Source of the DNA: Microbacterium schleiferi
GTDB taxonomy: Bacteria; Actinomycetota; Actinomycetes; Actinomycetales; Microbacteriaceae
Length of the DNA stretch: 64,000 nt
Reading direction: 5' to 3'
Assembly: GCF_015565955.1 (NCBI RefSeq)
Contig: NZ_CP064760.1
Span: forward strand, 2,108,001 to 2,172,000
The translations under genes and the position numbers were made by a program. Of the stretch, positions 1 to 8,308 are shown in pieces; position 1 is the first letter of the stretch, and each line of letters starts with the position of its first letter. The notes beneath the pieces were generated by a model. The model was not told the DNA's origin. It searched no databases and saw nothing but the letters and a program-made list of their open reading frames with translations.

Positions 1-939
1 CGCGGCACCGAAGATCGCGTGCACGATCTCGCTGCGCCCGGCACCGACAAGGCCCGCCAGGCCCACGATCTCGCCGGGCCGCACCGAGAACGAGACCCCG
101 CGCACTCCCGGCGCGACCAGGTCAGAGACAGTCAGCACCGGTTCGATATCGGTCGGCGCCGGTGACTGTTCGGGGAACACCGCGCCCAGGGTCCGGCCGA
201 GCATCGCCTCGATGAGGCTTGCCTCGGTTTCGTCCGCCGCAGGCGCCGTGCGAATCAGGCGACCGTCGCGAAGAACCGTGATCTCGTCGGCCAGATCGAG
301 TACCTCGCCGAGGAAGTGCGAGATGAGTACAACCGTGTGACCGGATGCCGCCAACTGCCTCACCACGGTGTGCAGGAGGTCGGCGTCAGCGCCCGAGAGG
401 GCAGCCGTGGGCTCATCCATGATGATCACCGACGCGCCCCGAGCCAGGGCACGCAGGATCTCGACCTTCTGCTGGTCGGCGGTGCGCAACGCACCGACGG
501 GCACGTCCGGGGGCAGCCCGAATCCGGTGCGTTCGCTCAACGCTCGGTACTCGGCGGCCAGGCGCTTGCGCCCGATGAATCCGACGCGCTGCGGCTCGCG
601 CCCGAGGAAGACGTTCTCGGCCACCGACAGGGCCGGCACGAGAGCGAGTTCCTGGGCGATCGTCGCGATCCCGCGGTCCAATGCCTCCCGTGGCGATCCG
701 AAGTGCACGCCTTCGCCGTTGACCAGAACCTCGCCGTCATCCGCGCTGTACAGACCCGCGATGATCTTGGCGAGCGTGGACTTGCCCGCACCGTTCTCGC
801 CGACCAGGGCGTGTACGGTCCCGGGACGGATCGTGAGGTCGATGTGGCGGAGGACGGGCAGTCCGCCGAAGGACTTGCCGACGTCCCGCAGCTCGACGGT
901 GAGCTGCGGGACGCCGGCGTCAGCCGGTTGGTGCGGCAT
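1..939 (-). CDS. Sugar-type ABC transporter ATP-binding protein (RbsA/MglA-like), 3' end cut by window edge
   Basis: ATPase of a carbohydrate importer with two tandem ABC domains. The first 313 residues are present. The first domain has Walker A GENGAGKST (about residues 48-56), Walker B VIIMDEPTAAL and H-loop LISHF. The second domain begins near residue 250, and its Walker-A-like GLVGAGRS lies at the window edge, as in the RbsA/MglA family. The ABC signature of domain 1 is degenerate (LRTADQQ where the family usually has LSxxQQQ). The ATG at 939 lies 3 bases after the stop of the binding-protein gene, so the two are surely cotranscribed; a permease is expected beyond the window. Substrate unknown. 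Confidence 0.93.
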   Translation of the reverse strand, partial: MPHQPADAGVPQLTVELRDVGKSFGGLPVLRHIDLTIRPGTVHALVGENGAGKSTLAKIIAGLYSADDGEVLVNGEGVHFGSPREALDRGIATIAQELALVPALSVAENVFLGREPQRVGFIGRKRLAAEYRALSERTGFGLPPDVPVGALRTADQQKVEILRALARGASVIIMDEPTAALSGADADLLHTVVRQLAASGHTVVLISHFLGEVLDLADEITVLRDGRLIRTAPAADETEASLIEAMLGRTLGAVFPEQSPAPTDIEPVLTVSDLVAPGVRGVSFSVRPGEIVGLAGLVGAGRSEIVHAIFGAA

Positions 940-942
940 GGA

Positions 943-1995
943 TCAACCAGGCCACTCGCCAGTGAACTGGGTGACGGTGTCGGGCGTCATGACCCCGTTG
1001 TTGGGGAAGTCGGCGAAGGGATCGACATCTCCCATGTCTGTGCCGTCTCGGAGGGCCGCGATCATCGCTTCCATCCCGAGGCGACCCGTTGTCGCGGGAG
1101 CCATGATCACGTCGGAGTACACCATGCCGTCCGAAATCGCGTCGAGCGCCCATTGCGAGCCGCCGTAGCCGACCAGCAGGTAGTCACCGACTGCAGCTCC
1201 CGAGTCTCCGATCGCCAGAACGGCACCCTGCAACCCCTGGTCCGAGGTGACGATCGCATCGATGTCCGGGTTGGCCGTCAGGATGTCGGCGACCGCGGTC
1301 TGTGCCGCTGCCGGGTTCCAGAACGTCTCTCCCTCGGCAACGACCGTGACGGGTGTTCCCGCCGTCGCCTCGCTGAAGGCATCCCACAGGGCGATGCTCA
1401 CGCTCGAGGTCTTCAGGTCGTGCAAATAGGCGACGTTGCACGGGTCGAGGTTCATCGAGGCGCACGCCTCGACGGTCTGCTCGCCGAGCTTCTGACCGAG
1501 GATGGTCGGAACGAAGACGATGTTCGATGCCAAGCCCGGCAACTGCGTGGCACCGGAGGTGAAGTCCTCACCGAGGATCTGGTCGATGTTGACCACCGTG
1601 AGACCGGCATCCATGGCCTCGGCCACCACGTCCATGATCGCCGGCCCGTAGATCGGCTGGACGATCATGCCGTCGTAGTCGCCGGAGGCGATGACATCTT
1701 CGATCAGCGTTGCCTGCGTCGCGGGGTCGAGGTTTCCGTCGAACACGGTGATCTCGGCGTTGTTGGCGGCGGCGACCTCCTCTGCGGCTGCCAACATCGG
1801 CTCGTCGTAGGTGTTGGCGACGGCGAACGAGATGTACGCGATCTGCAAGGTCTCGTCAGTGGGCGCCGACGACTCGCCGGAGCCGGACGTGTCGGTGGTC
1901 CCCGACGAACAGGCCGCCAAGGCGAGGGCGGCAACGGCAATCCCCGCCCCGGCGAGAACTCCCCTGCGCCGTGGGGATGCTGTGCTGAATGGCAT
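943..1995 (-). CDS. Sugar ABC transporter substrate-binding lipoprotein
   Basis: Extracellular solute-binding protein of 350 residues, periplasmic-binding-protein type 1 fold (RbsB-like). The N-terminus has an arginine-rich start (residues 9-11), a hydrophobic stretch and a lipobox LAAC with Cys29 as the lipidation site, followed by a Ser/Thr/Gly-rich linker. The mature part carries the family pattern of a first domain starting LQIAYISFAVANTYD and a repeated Asp/Gly-rich hinge. A good ribosome site (AAAGGAG) precedes the ATG. It is first in the visible operon, followed after 3 bases by the ATPase. The ligand cannot be told from sequence; a sugar or sugar-like compound is the family expectation. 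Confidence 0.93.
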   Translation of the reverse strand: MPFSTASPRRRGVLAGAGIAVAALALAACSSGTTDTSGSGESSAPTDETLQIAYISFAVANTYDEPMLAAAEEVAAANNAEITVFDGNLDPATQATLIEDVIASGDYDGMIVQPIYGPAIMDVVAEAMDAGLTVVNIDQILGEDFTSGATQLPGLASNIVFVPTILGQKLGEQTVEACASMNLDPCNVAYLHDLKTSSVSIALWDAFSEATAGTPVTVVAEGETFWNPAAAQTAVADILTANPDIDAIVTSDQGLQGAVLAIGDSGAAVGDYLLVGYGGSQWALDAISDGMVYSDVIMAPATTGRLGMEAMIAALRDGTDMGDVDPFADFPNNGVMTPDTVTQFTGEWPG

Positions 1996-2168
1996 GACTT
2001 CTCCTTTGAAATCTGGTGCGCGGACGAACTGCCATCGCGACCTTCTCGCGAAAGCCGGCCTGGACAGTGTTCAGTGCTGGCGTACACTCTGCCGTGTCGT
2101 GGCACTTAACGCAAGCATGGAGATCGCGAGCTCAGCGACCGTGACCAATCCGTTGCCAGCAGGGTGAT

Positions 2169-2579
2169 TCACTGCCCCCAGCCGGCGGGCGGCTCGAGCA
2201 GTCCGGGGCTGAAGTGCCAGTACTCGCGCAGTTCACGAACGAGGCCGTCCGCGTCGAACACGAGGAAGAACTCCCCCGCGAGCGTCGCCTCCGCGCCGTC
2301 GTTGCGAAGCGTGACCCACCATTCAACGGCTGCATGGGATCCACTGACCACGGCGCGCCCATACCGGAAGCGAATGTCTGATTGCGTCGCCGTCACCCGC
2401 GACCAGTACGCGTGCACGCCGTCTCGTCCGCGGTACGGCTCTTCGTACGGCTGCTCGCGATACAGCGCATCCTGCGTGAAGAGCGCGGCAGCCGCATCCG
2501 GGTTACGCGTCTCCCACGCGTCCCGATAGCCCTCCAGCCACCTCTCAACCTGTTCCGTCGTCACGATCACTCCCTCCAT
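2169..2579 (-). CDS. SnoaL-like / NTF2-fold protein
   Basis: A 136-residue protein of the SnoaL-like, nuclear-transport-factor-2 fold group. Visible features are the start helix with WLEGYRDAWETRNPDAAAALF, the PYRGRDGVHAYW segment and the C-terminal REYWHF strand. Such proteins are small cone-shaped domains that bind or isomerise small molecules; without neighbours of known pathway the role is open. It stands alone on the minus strand between the ABC operon and tRNA-Leu. The start may be the later Val/Met at residue 4-6, which would shorten it slightly. Confidence 0.8.
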   Translation of the reverse strand: MEGVIVTTEQVERWLEGYRDAWETRNPDAAAALFTQDALYREQPYEEPYRGRDGVHAYWSRVTATQSDIRFRYGRAVVSGSHAAVEWWVTLRNDGAEATLAGEFFLVFDADGLVRELREYWHFSPGLLEPPAGWGQ

Positions 2580-2683
2580 ACGGGCGACACTGCTGGTGCA
2601 GTGCTACTGCACACACTGTCGCGAGGGAACGGCCATTGCAAGTACTCGAGCTCGTCATCGGCCTCAGTAGACTGATCGCACCC

Positions 2684-2765
2684 GCGGGAGTGGTGAAATT
2701 GGCAGACACGCAGGATTTAGGTTCCTGTGCCTTCGGGCGTGTGGGTTCAAGTCCCACCTTCCGCA
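2684..2765 (+). tRNA. tRNA-Leu (anticodon TAG)
   Basis: An 82-base cloverleaf with acceptor arms GCGGGAG (2684-2690) and CTTCCGC, one G-T wobble, a long class II variable arm (TGCCTTCGGGCG) and a T arm with GTTCAAGTC. The anticodon stem CAGGA/TCCTG encloses the loop TTTAGGT, giving anticodon TAG at 2718-2720, which reads CUN leucine codons. The discriminator is A2765 and CCA is not encoded. A TAGACT hexamer at 2668-2673, 10 bases upstream, is a plausible -10 element. Confidence 0.96.
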
Positions 2766-2814
2766 CGCGAGGCATCCCGCCGCGCCCTTGACCGCCGACA
2801 CCGACGGAACCCAC

Positions 2815-3564
2815 GTGCACCCACTGGCTCTCATCCCCTGGCTCGACCCCGAGACGATCATCTCCGCGGCTGGCCCCTGGGCTCTCCTCGTCGTGTGCCT
2901 CATCATCTTCGCCGAGACCGGGCTATTGATCGGGTTCCTGTTCCCGGGCGACACCCTGCTCATCATTTCTGGGCTCCTCACCCACACCAACGATGTGTTC
3001 GGCGTGAACATCTGGGTCGTCTGCGCACTGATCGCCCTGGCAGCCTTCATCGGCGGCGAGGTGGGCTACTACATCGGACACAAGGGCGGACCCGCGGTCT
3101 TCGAGCGCAAGGAATCGGGGATCTTCAGCAAACGCAACGTCGAGCGGACCAACGCGTTCTTCGAGCGTTTCGGTGGGATCACCGTCATCCTCGCCCGCTT
3201 CGTCCCCATCGTGCGCACCTTCGCTCCCGTCGCTGCGGGCGTCGGACACATGCCGTGGCGCAGGTACACCCTCTACAACCTCATCGGCGCGCTGCTGTGG
3301 GGCTTCGGTCTCACGATGGTCGGCTACCTCATCGCCTACATCCCGTGGGTTCGTGACCTCGTCACCGAGTACATCGACATCATCCTGCTCGTCGCCGTCG
3401 GTGGCACCGCACTGGTGGTCGCGTACCACTACTTCAGCGAGAAGTGGAAGTCACGCAAGGAGGCGGCGGCGGGCGAAGACCTCGACACCGACGCCGACGA
3501 AGCGCGTGACCTCGCGCTCGAGCCCGAGATCTTCGAGAACCGCGCCGACGACGCCGGCCAGTAG
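2815..3564 (+). CDS. DedA family membrane protein
   Basis: Integral membrane protein of the DedA/SNARE-associated (VTT) family, implicated in lipid flipping across the membrane. It shows the family hallmarks ETGLLIGFLFPGDTLL, EVGYYIGHKGG and RFVPIVRTFAPVAAGVGHM, with hydrophobic helices before and after and a charged cytoplasmic tail (last ~45 residues rich in Glu, Asp, Arg). I chose the GTG at 2815, which gives an N-terminus starting HPLALIPWLDPET; an in-frame TTG at 2788 would add nine residues. It starts 50 bases after tRNA-Leu and ends 20 bases before the next gene, so the two may be cotranscribed. Confidence 0.9.
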   Translation: MHPLALIPWLDPETIISAAGPWALLVVCLIIFAETGLLIGFLFPGDTLLIISGLLTHTNDVFGVNIWVVCALIALAAFIGGEVGYYIGHKGGPAVFERKESGIFSKRNVERTNAFFERFGGITVILARFVPIVRTFAPVAAGVGHMPWRRYTLYNLIGALLWGFGLTMVGYLIAYIPWVRDLVTEYIDIILLVAVGGTALVVAYHYFSEKWKSRKEAAAGEDLDTDADEARDLALEPEIFENRADDAGQ

Positions 3565-3584
3565 CGATCCGCGGGCCGGTACCG

Positions 3585-4802
3585 ATGACCCTCTTCCCAG
3601 AACCGGAGCCGGCCGACTCTGATCAGCCCTCAGCGCTGCCGAACCCACCGCGGTCGCGCAGCGCAACCGCCTGGTGGATCACCCTTGGTGCGCTCGTTGT
3701 CGCAACAGCGCTCGGCGCAAGCGTCATGTTCGCTCAGCACCTGCCCGAGCCGGCGCGTGGTTGGCTCCTACCCGCCCAGGGCTGGGTTGCGCAGACATTG
3801 GACCTCTCGGGCGACTGGGGGCCGGTACCCGAACCGTCCTCCGAGGTCGCAGCCCTGGCCGATCGGATGTCACTCACGGCATCCGGCCGGGACGTGTTCT
3901 TCCGCACCGAACCCGAACTCGTCGGCGACGAGATCCTGACACTGTGCGCAGGCGCCCATGGCGGCGAACCTGCGCCGTCACCGGATGCCGAGGAGGGCGG
4001 CGATGCCGTGACGCTCGGCTGCTATCGACCGCGTACCGACCGGATGTTTCTCTTCGAACCCGCCGACGAGCGCCTCGCAGGGTTCACCGTGACCTTCGCG
4101 GCACACGAGTTGCTGCACGCCGTCTACGGACGCATGTCCCCCGAGCAGCAGCGCGAGGTCGACACGCTCGTCGCCGCGGAGGTCGCGAGAATCCCCGCGG
4201 GCGATCCGGTGCTCGCGCAGATCGACGCCTCGGTCGGCGACGACGAGTCACGCCGAGGCAACGAGCAGTTCGCGTATCTCGGCTCGCAGGTGCAGCTCGA
4301 TGGCGGCTTCTCCCCCGAACTCGAGTCCTTGTACGCCGAAACGTTCGCCGATCGCACCGCCTTGGTCGGGGTGCACAGTGCGTCCATCGCCCTTCTCGAC
4401 AGCGTGCGGGCCGACGTCGATGCGGCGTGGTCGCAGGTCGCGGATGCCGAAGCTGCCGCGGGTCAGGCACGGGCGCAATGGAGCGCCGACCAGAGCTGGT
4501 ATGACCAGGCTCTCGCGCGATACGAGAGCGATCACGCGCAGTTTGATGCCACACCGGAAGCCGAGCGGGGATCGTATGTCGTGACCTTCACCACGTTCAC
4601 CGGCGAGCGCCGGCAGTCCTCGTGGGAGGAGTATCTCCGTTTCCGTGCCGACGAACTGGACGGATTGGCAGCCGACCTCGCCGCGCGCGAGCCGGCGATC
4701 ACCGAGCAGGAAGCTGCGGCATCCGCCCTTCGTGCACAGACGGAAGCGCTCACGGCTGACGCGAACGCCCTGTTCGCCGCGGCCTTTCCCGGTTCGTCCT
4801 GA
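3585..4802 (+). CDS. Membrane-anchored protein with HExxH motif, putative metalloprotease
   Basis: I do not recognise the family. The 405 residues hold one N-terminal membrane segment (about 29-50), an extracellular domain with the zinc-protease signature HELLH (174-178) in FAAHELLHAVYGRM, and a candidate third ligand Glu252 in YAETFADR 74 residues later, the arrangement of a gluzincin. Two Cys flank the region before the motif (LCAGAH and LGCYRP), possibly a disulfide. The C-terminal 130 residues are Ala/Glu/Gln-rich and helical, probably a coiled coil. It follows dedA by 20 bases. Proteolytic function is inferred from the motif alone; a structural role is possible. Confidence 0.75.
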   Translation: MTLFPEPEPADSDQPSALPNPPRSRSATAWWITLGALVVATALGASVMFAQHLPEPARGWLLPAQGWVAQTLDLSGDWGPVPEPSSEVAALADRMSLTASGRDVFFRTEPELVGDEILTLCAGAHGGEPAPSPDAEEGGDAVTLGCYRPRTDRMFLFEPADERLAGFTVTFAAHELLHAVYGRMSPEQQREVDTLVAAEVARIPAGDPVLAQIDASVGDDESRRGNEQFAYLGSQVQLDGGFSPELESLYAETFADRTALVGVHSASIALLDSVRADVDAAWSQVADAEAAAGQARAQWSADQSWYDQALARYESDHAQFDATPEAERGSYVVTFTTFTGERRQSSWEEYLRFRADELDGLAADLAAREPAITEQEAAASALRAQTEALTADANALFAAAFPGSS

Positions 4803-4805
4803 TCG

Positions 4806-4840
4806 AGGCGTTTCGTCTCGCTACGCTCGCTCAACGAACG
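4806..4840. repeat. Small intergenic imperfect palindrome between convergent genes
   Basis: Between the convergent HExxH gene and ku lies an imperfect inverted repeat with outer arms CGTTTCGT (4809-4816) and ACGAACG (4834-4840) around CTCGCTACGCTCGCTC. Similar CTCGCTNCGCTCG-type intergenic units are, to my knowledge, common in Microbacteriaceae. A related fragment CTCGCTGCGCTCG occurs near 47670, again between genes. It may serve as a bidirectional terminator. Confidence 0.45.
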
Positions 4841-4859
4841 GGGCGGACGCGACCTCTGC

Positions 4860-5684
4860 TCAGCCGGACTTCTTCTGCGCCCCTGCCCCACCCTCACGGG
4901 CCGCGCGTGAGCGTTCGACGCTCGCGCGCAGGGCCTCCATGAGATCGATGACCTCGCCGCCCTGGTCTTCGGACTGCTCGCCGAAGGTCTCGGAGGTGTC
5001 GAGCGCGTCGCCCTTCTCGAGCTTCGCTTCAATAAGGGTTCGCAGCTCCTGCTGGTACTCGTCGACGAAGTCGGCGGGGGTGAAGTCGCTCGAGAAGCTT
5101 TCGACGAGGGATGCCGACAACTCGAGTTCCTTGTCGGAGATCTTGACCGACTCCGACAGGGACGGGAACGCCGCCTCGCGGACCTCGTCGGCCCAGAGCA
5201 GCGTCTGCAGGACCAGGACGTCACCGCGCACGCGGAGGGCCGCCAGCCGCGTCTTCTGGCGCAGCGAGAAGCGCACGATCGCGGTGCGGTCGGTCTGCTC
5301 GAGGGTCTTGCGCAGCAGGACGTACGCCTTCGGAGACGTGGAGTCCGGCTCAAGGTAGTACGCCTTGTCGAGGGTCAGCACGTCGACCTGGTCGCTCGGC
5401 ACGAACTCGACGACCTCGATCTCGCGGCTGCGCTCAGACGGCATCGCCGCGAAGTCCTCCTTGGTGAGGATGACGGTCTTCTCGCCGTCGTCGTAGGCCC
5501 GGTCGATCTCGCTGTACGGCACGACCTCACCGTCGAGTTCGCACACGCGCTGATACCGAATACGGCCACCATCAGCGGCGTGCACCTGATGCAGCGACAC
5601 GTCATGGTCTTCGGTCGCGGCATAGACCTTGACCGGAACATTGACGAGTCCGAACGTCAACGCGCCCTTCCAGATGGACCTCAT
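4860..5684 (-). CDS. ku: Non-homologous end-joining protein Ku
   Basis: Bacterial Ku, the homodimeric ring that binds DNA ends and recruits LigD. The protein starts at ATG 5684 with the invariant MRSIWKGALTFGLVNVPVKV; reading further upstream would add only an unconserved 13 residues. The 274 residues carry the core beta-barrel (KAYYLEPD, AYVLLRKTL, RQKTRLAALR) and the C-terminal YQQELRTLIEAK helix, then a Glu/Arg/Lys-rich tail ending in Lys-Lys-Ser-Gly. Length and order match the family. It is divergent from ligD with 76 bases between the starts, so both may share a control region. Confidence 0.97.
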   Translation of the reverse strand: MRSIWKGALTFGLVNVPVKVYAATEDHDVSLHQVHAADGGRIRYQRVCELDGEVVPYSEIDRAYDDGEKTVILTKEDFAAMPSERSREIEVVEFVPSDQVDVLTLDKAYYLEPDSTSPKAYVLLRKTLEQTDRTAIVRFSLRQKTRLAALRVRGDVLVLQTLLWADEVREAAFPSLSESVKISDKELELSASLVESFSSDFTPADFVDEYQQELRTLIEAKLEKGDALDTSETFGEQSEDQGGEVIDLMEALRASVERSRAAREGGAGAQKKSG

Positions 5685-5760
5685 CAGTCCAGTACACACG
5701 CTTGCAGCCTCAAGAGCCAGCATCCGGGCTCACGAGGGCGCTGCGGTCTAGCCTGGGGCC

Positions 5761-8187
5761 ATGGCGGGCCGGGAGCAGACTGTGCAGGTTCAGGGGCACC
5801 GGCTGCGCCTCACAAACCTCGACAAGGTGCTGTATCCGAGCACCGGCACGACCAAGGGCGAGGTCATCGACTACTACAGCCGTATCGCCCCCGCGATCCT
5901 GCCTGCGCTTGCCGGGCGCCCCGTCACGCGTAAGCGGTGGCCTGACGGTGTGGGCGACGCGGAGCATCCGGGAATGTCGTTCTTCACGAAAGACCTCGAG
6001 CGCGGCGCACCCGAGTGGCTGGCCCGGATGCCGATCGAGCACTCGTCGGGAACGAAGACGTACCCGCTCATCGACTCACAGGCGGCTCTCGTCTGGCTCG
6101 GCCAGGTCGCAAGCCTGGAACTGCACGTTCCCCAATGGCGCTTTTCTGGGGACGGAACTCCCGCGAACCCGGATCGGCTAGTACTCGACCTCGACCCGGG
6201 ACCCGAGGTCGGCCTCGCTGAGTGCGCCGAGGTCGCCCGGCTCGTGCGCGACATCCTGCTCGGGATGTCGCTGGAAGCTGTGCCGGTGACAAGCGGCAGC
6301 AAGGGCATCCACCTCTATGCGCCGCTGCCGGGCACACTCACCAGCGGTGGTGCCTCGAACCTTGCACGAGAACTCGCCCGCGCGCTCGAAACCGATCATC
6401 CGGACCTCGTCGTCAGTTCGATGTCGAAGGCGGCTCGGCCGGGCAAGGTGTTTCTGGACTGGAGCCAGAACAACGGCAAGAAGACGACGATCAGCCCGTA
6501 CTCACTGCGCGGCCGGGAGCATCCCACGGTCGCAGCACCACGGACGTGGGAGGAACTCGCCGAGCCGGACCTCCGCCAGCTGCTGTTCACCGAGGTGCTT
6601 GAGCGCGCCGCAGCAGACATCGCCCGCTTCCTCGGCCAGACCGGACCGACGCCCGATGCCGGCTCCGCACCGCTGGACCGGTACCGCGAGAAGCGGGATG
6701 CGGCGCGCACCCCCGAACCGGTGCCGGAGCGCGGCGCGCCGCCCGAGGCGCGCGCCGACGAGGCCGCCCCGCGGTTCGTCGTGCAGGAGCACCATGCGTC
6801 GCGCCTGCACTTCGACCTGCGGCTCGAGCGCGACGGCGTGCTGGTGAGCTGGGCGGTCCCCCGCGGCATCCCTGAAACACCCGATCGCAACAACCTGGCG
6901 GTGATGACCGAGGACCACCCCCTCGAGTACCTCACCTTTCACGGCACGATCCCGAAGGGTCAGTACGGCGCGGGCACCATGACGGTGTGGGACACCGGGA
7001 CGTACGAGACCGAGAAGTGGCGAGCAGACGAGATCATCGTCCGCACCCACGGGACTCCCGGCGGTGCCATGGATGACGCGCGCTTCGCCCTCATCCGCAC
7101 CGAGGGCGACGGCGAGAAGTCGCAGTGGCTGCTGCACCGGATGAAGGACGCGGCGCCTGGCACGACCCCCGCCCCGCCCACGGTGCGTCGCTCCCGCGAA
7201 ACCCCAGACCATCATGGGAGCCTCGCCCCGATGCTCGCGACGCCCGCGACTCCGGGGCTGGCCGCGGGCGCGATCACCCGCTGGGGCGGGGAGCCGTGGG
7301 TGGAGATGAAGTGGGACGGCATCCGCGCGGTCGGAAGCTGGGACGGCACCGCACTCACCCTGCGGGCCCGCAGCGGAAACGACCTCACAGCGACGTACCC
7401 CGATCTGCAGGATGCCGCCCTCGGCACGGCGCCGTGCGTCGTCGACGGCGAGATCGTCGCTCTCGATGAACGGGGCCGGCCGAGCTTCCCGCTGCTGCAG
7501 AAGCGGATGAACCTCGCGAAGCCCACCGAGATCACCCGGGAAGTCGGCCGCACCCCAGTGCGGTACTACCTGTTCGATCTGCTCGAGATCGATGGGCAGG
7601 ACGCGACGGCTCTCCCGCTCGCCGACCGCCGCGCCCTGCTGGAGCGCCTCGCCGACGGCGCGGCCGATCGGATCGCCGTGCCCCCGGTCTTCGATGACCT
7701 GGATGCGACCCTCGCTGCGGCGCGCGAGGCCGACCTCGAAGGCGTCGTCGTCAAGAACCCTGCGTCGCGCTACCGGCCGGGCGAGCGCTCGCCGGACTGG
7801 GTGAAGATCAAGCTCACCCGCACCCAGGATGTCGTGATCGGCGGCATCCGGCCCGGCCAAGGCGGGAGGTCGGGCACGATCGGATCGCTCCTGGTCGGCA
7901 TCCCGGGCCCGGACGGCCTGCACTATGCGGGCCGCGTGGGAACAGGCTTCACGGATGCCTCCCTCACCGTGCTCGGCCGCCTCCTCGCCCCGCTCGGGAC
8001 TGACGAGATGCCGTTTGTCGGAGTCCCCGCGGCGGATGCTCGGGACGCGATCTGGGTGAGGCCGGAGCTGGTCGGCGAGGTCGAGTTCGCGGAGTTCACG
8101 CCCGGCGGTATCTTGCGGCACGCCCGCTGGCGCGGGCTTCGTCCCGATCGCTCCCCCGACGACGTGGTGCTCGAGGACACGCCCTAG
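5761..8187 (+). CDS. ligD: Multifunctional ATP-dependent DNA ligase LigD (POL-PE-LIG)
   Basis: End-joining ligase of 808 residues with three domains in the mycobacterial order. The N-terminal primase-like polymerase (about 10-290) has catalytic LDLDPG (Asp143, Asp145) and TSGSKGIHLY. The 3'-phosphoesterase (about 335-470) has HHASRLHFDLRLE (344-356). The C-terminal ligase (about 495-800) has the adenylation site EMKWDGIRA with Lys517, EIVALDE, and motif V WVKIK. No frame problem is seen. Ku is encoded divergently next door, giving a complete two-component NHEJ system. Confidence 0.97.
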   Translation: MAGREQTVQVQGHRLRLTNLDKVLYPSTGTTKGEVIDYYSRIAPAILPALAGRPVTRKRWPDGVGDAEHPGMSFFTKDLERGAPEWLARMPIEHSSGTKTYPLIDSQAALVWLGQVASLELHVPQWRFSGDGTPANPDRLVLDLDPGPEVGLAECAEVARLVRDILLGMSLEAVPVTSGSKGIHLYAPLPGTLTSGGASNLARELARALETDHPDLVVSSMSKAARPGKVFLDWSQNNGKKTTISPYSLRGREHPTVAAPRTWEELAEPDLRQLLFTEVLERAAADIARFLGQTGPTPDAGSAPLDRYREKRDAARTPEPVPERGAPPEARADEAAPRFVVQEHHASRLHFDLRLERDGVLVSWAVPRGIPETPDRNNLAVMTEDHPLEYLTFHGTIPKGQYGAGTMTVWDTGTYETEKWRADEIIVRTHGTPGGAMDDARFALIRTEGDGEKSQWLLHRMKDAAPGTTPAPPTVRRSRETPDHHGSLAPMLATPATPGLAAGAITRWGGEPWVEMKWDGIRAVGSWDGTALTLRARSGNDLTATYPDLQDAALGTAPCVVDGEIVALDERGRPSFPLLQKRMNLAKPTEITREVGRTPVRYYLFDLLEIDGQDATALPLADRRALLERLADGAADRIAVPPVFDDLDATLAAAREADLEGVVVKNPASRYRPGERSPDWVKIKLTRTQDVVIGGIRPGQGGRSGTIGSLLVGIPGPDGLHYAGRVGTGFTDASLTVLGRLLAPLGTDEMPFVGVPAADARDAIWVRPELVGEVEFAEFTPGGILRHARWRGLRPDRSPDDVVLEDTP

Positions 8188-8308
8188 TCCGTTTCGCACC
8201 GCACGACCGGACCGATTGCAGGATCAACACCCCCTCACGCCATCCCGGCTCGGCAGAACACGAACTGCTCCTGCGTTCGGCACGCGACGGAGCCCCGCGG
8301 GGCCGCGC

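Noticed and set aside
316..2109. A 597-codon open frame on the + strand over the sugar ABC genes
   Set aside because: It is antisense to two clearly recognised genes, is His/Arg/Asp/Gly-rich without domains, and arises from high GC third-base bias.
2060..2110. Possible operator upstream of the sugar-binding protein gene (AGTG...CACT)
   Set aside because: Matching arms are only four bases; not distinguishable from chance.
6502..8199. Long open frame antisense to ligD
   Set aside because: Composition is a mirror of ligD codons, with no family features and no ribosome site.
8292..8303. Self-complementary GCCCCGCGGGGC between ligD and the CDF gene
   Set aside because: It has no loop, so it is a weak hairpin; by chance common at this GC content.
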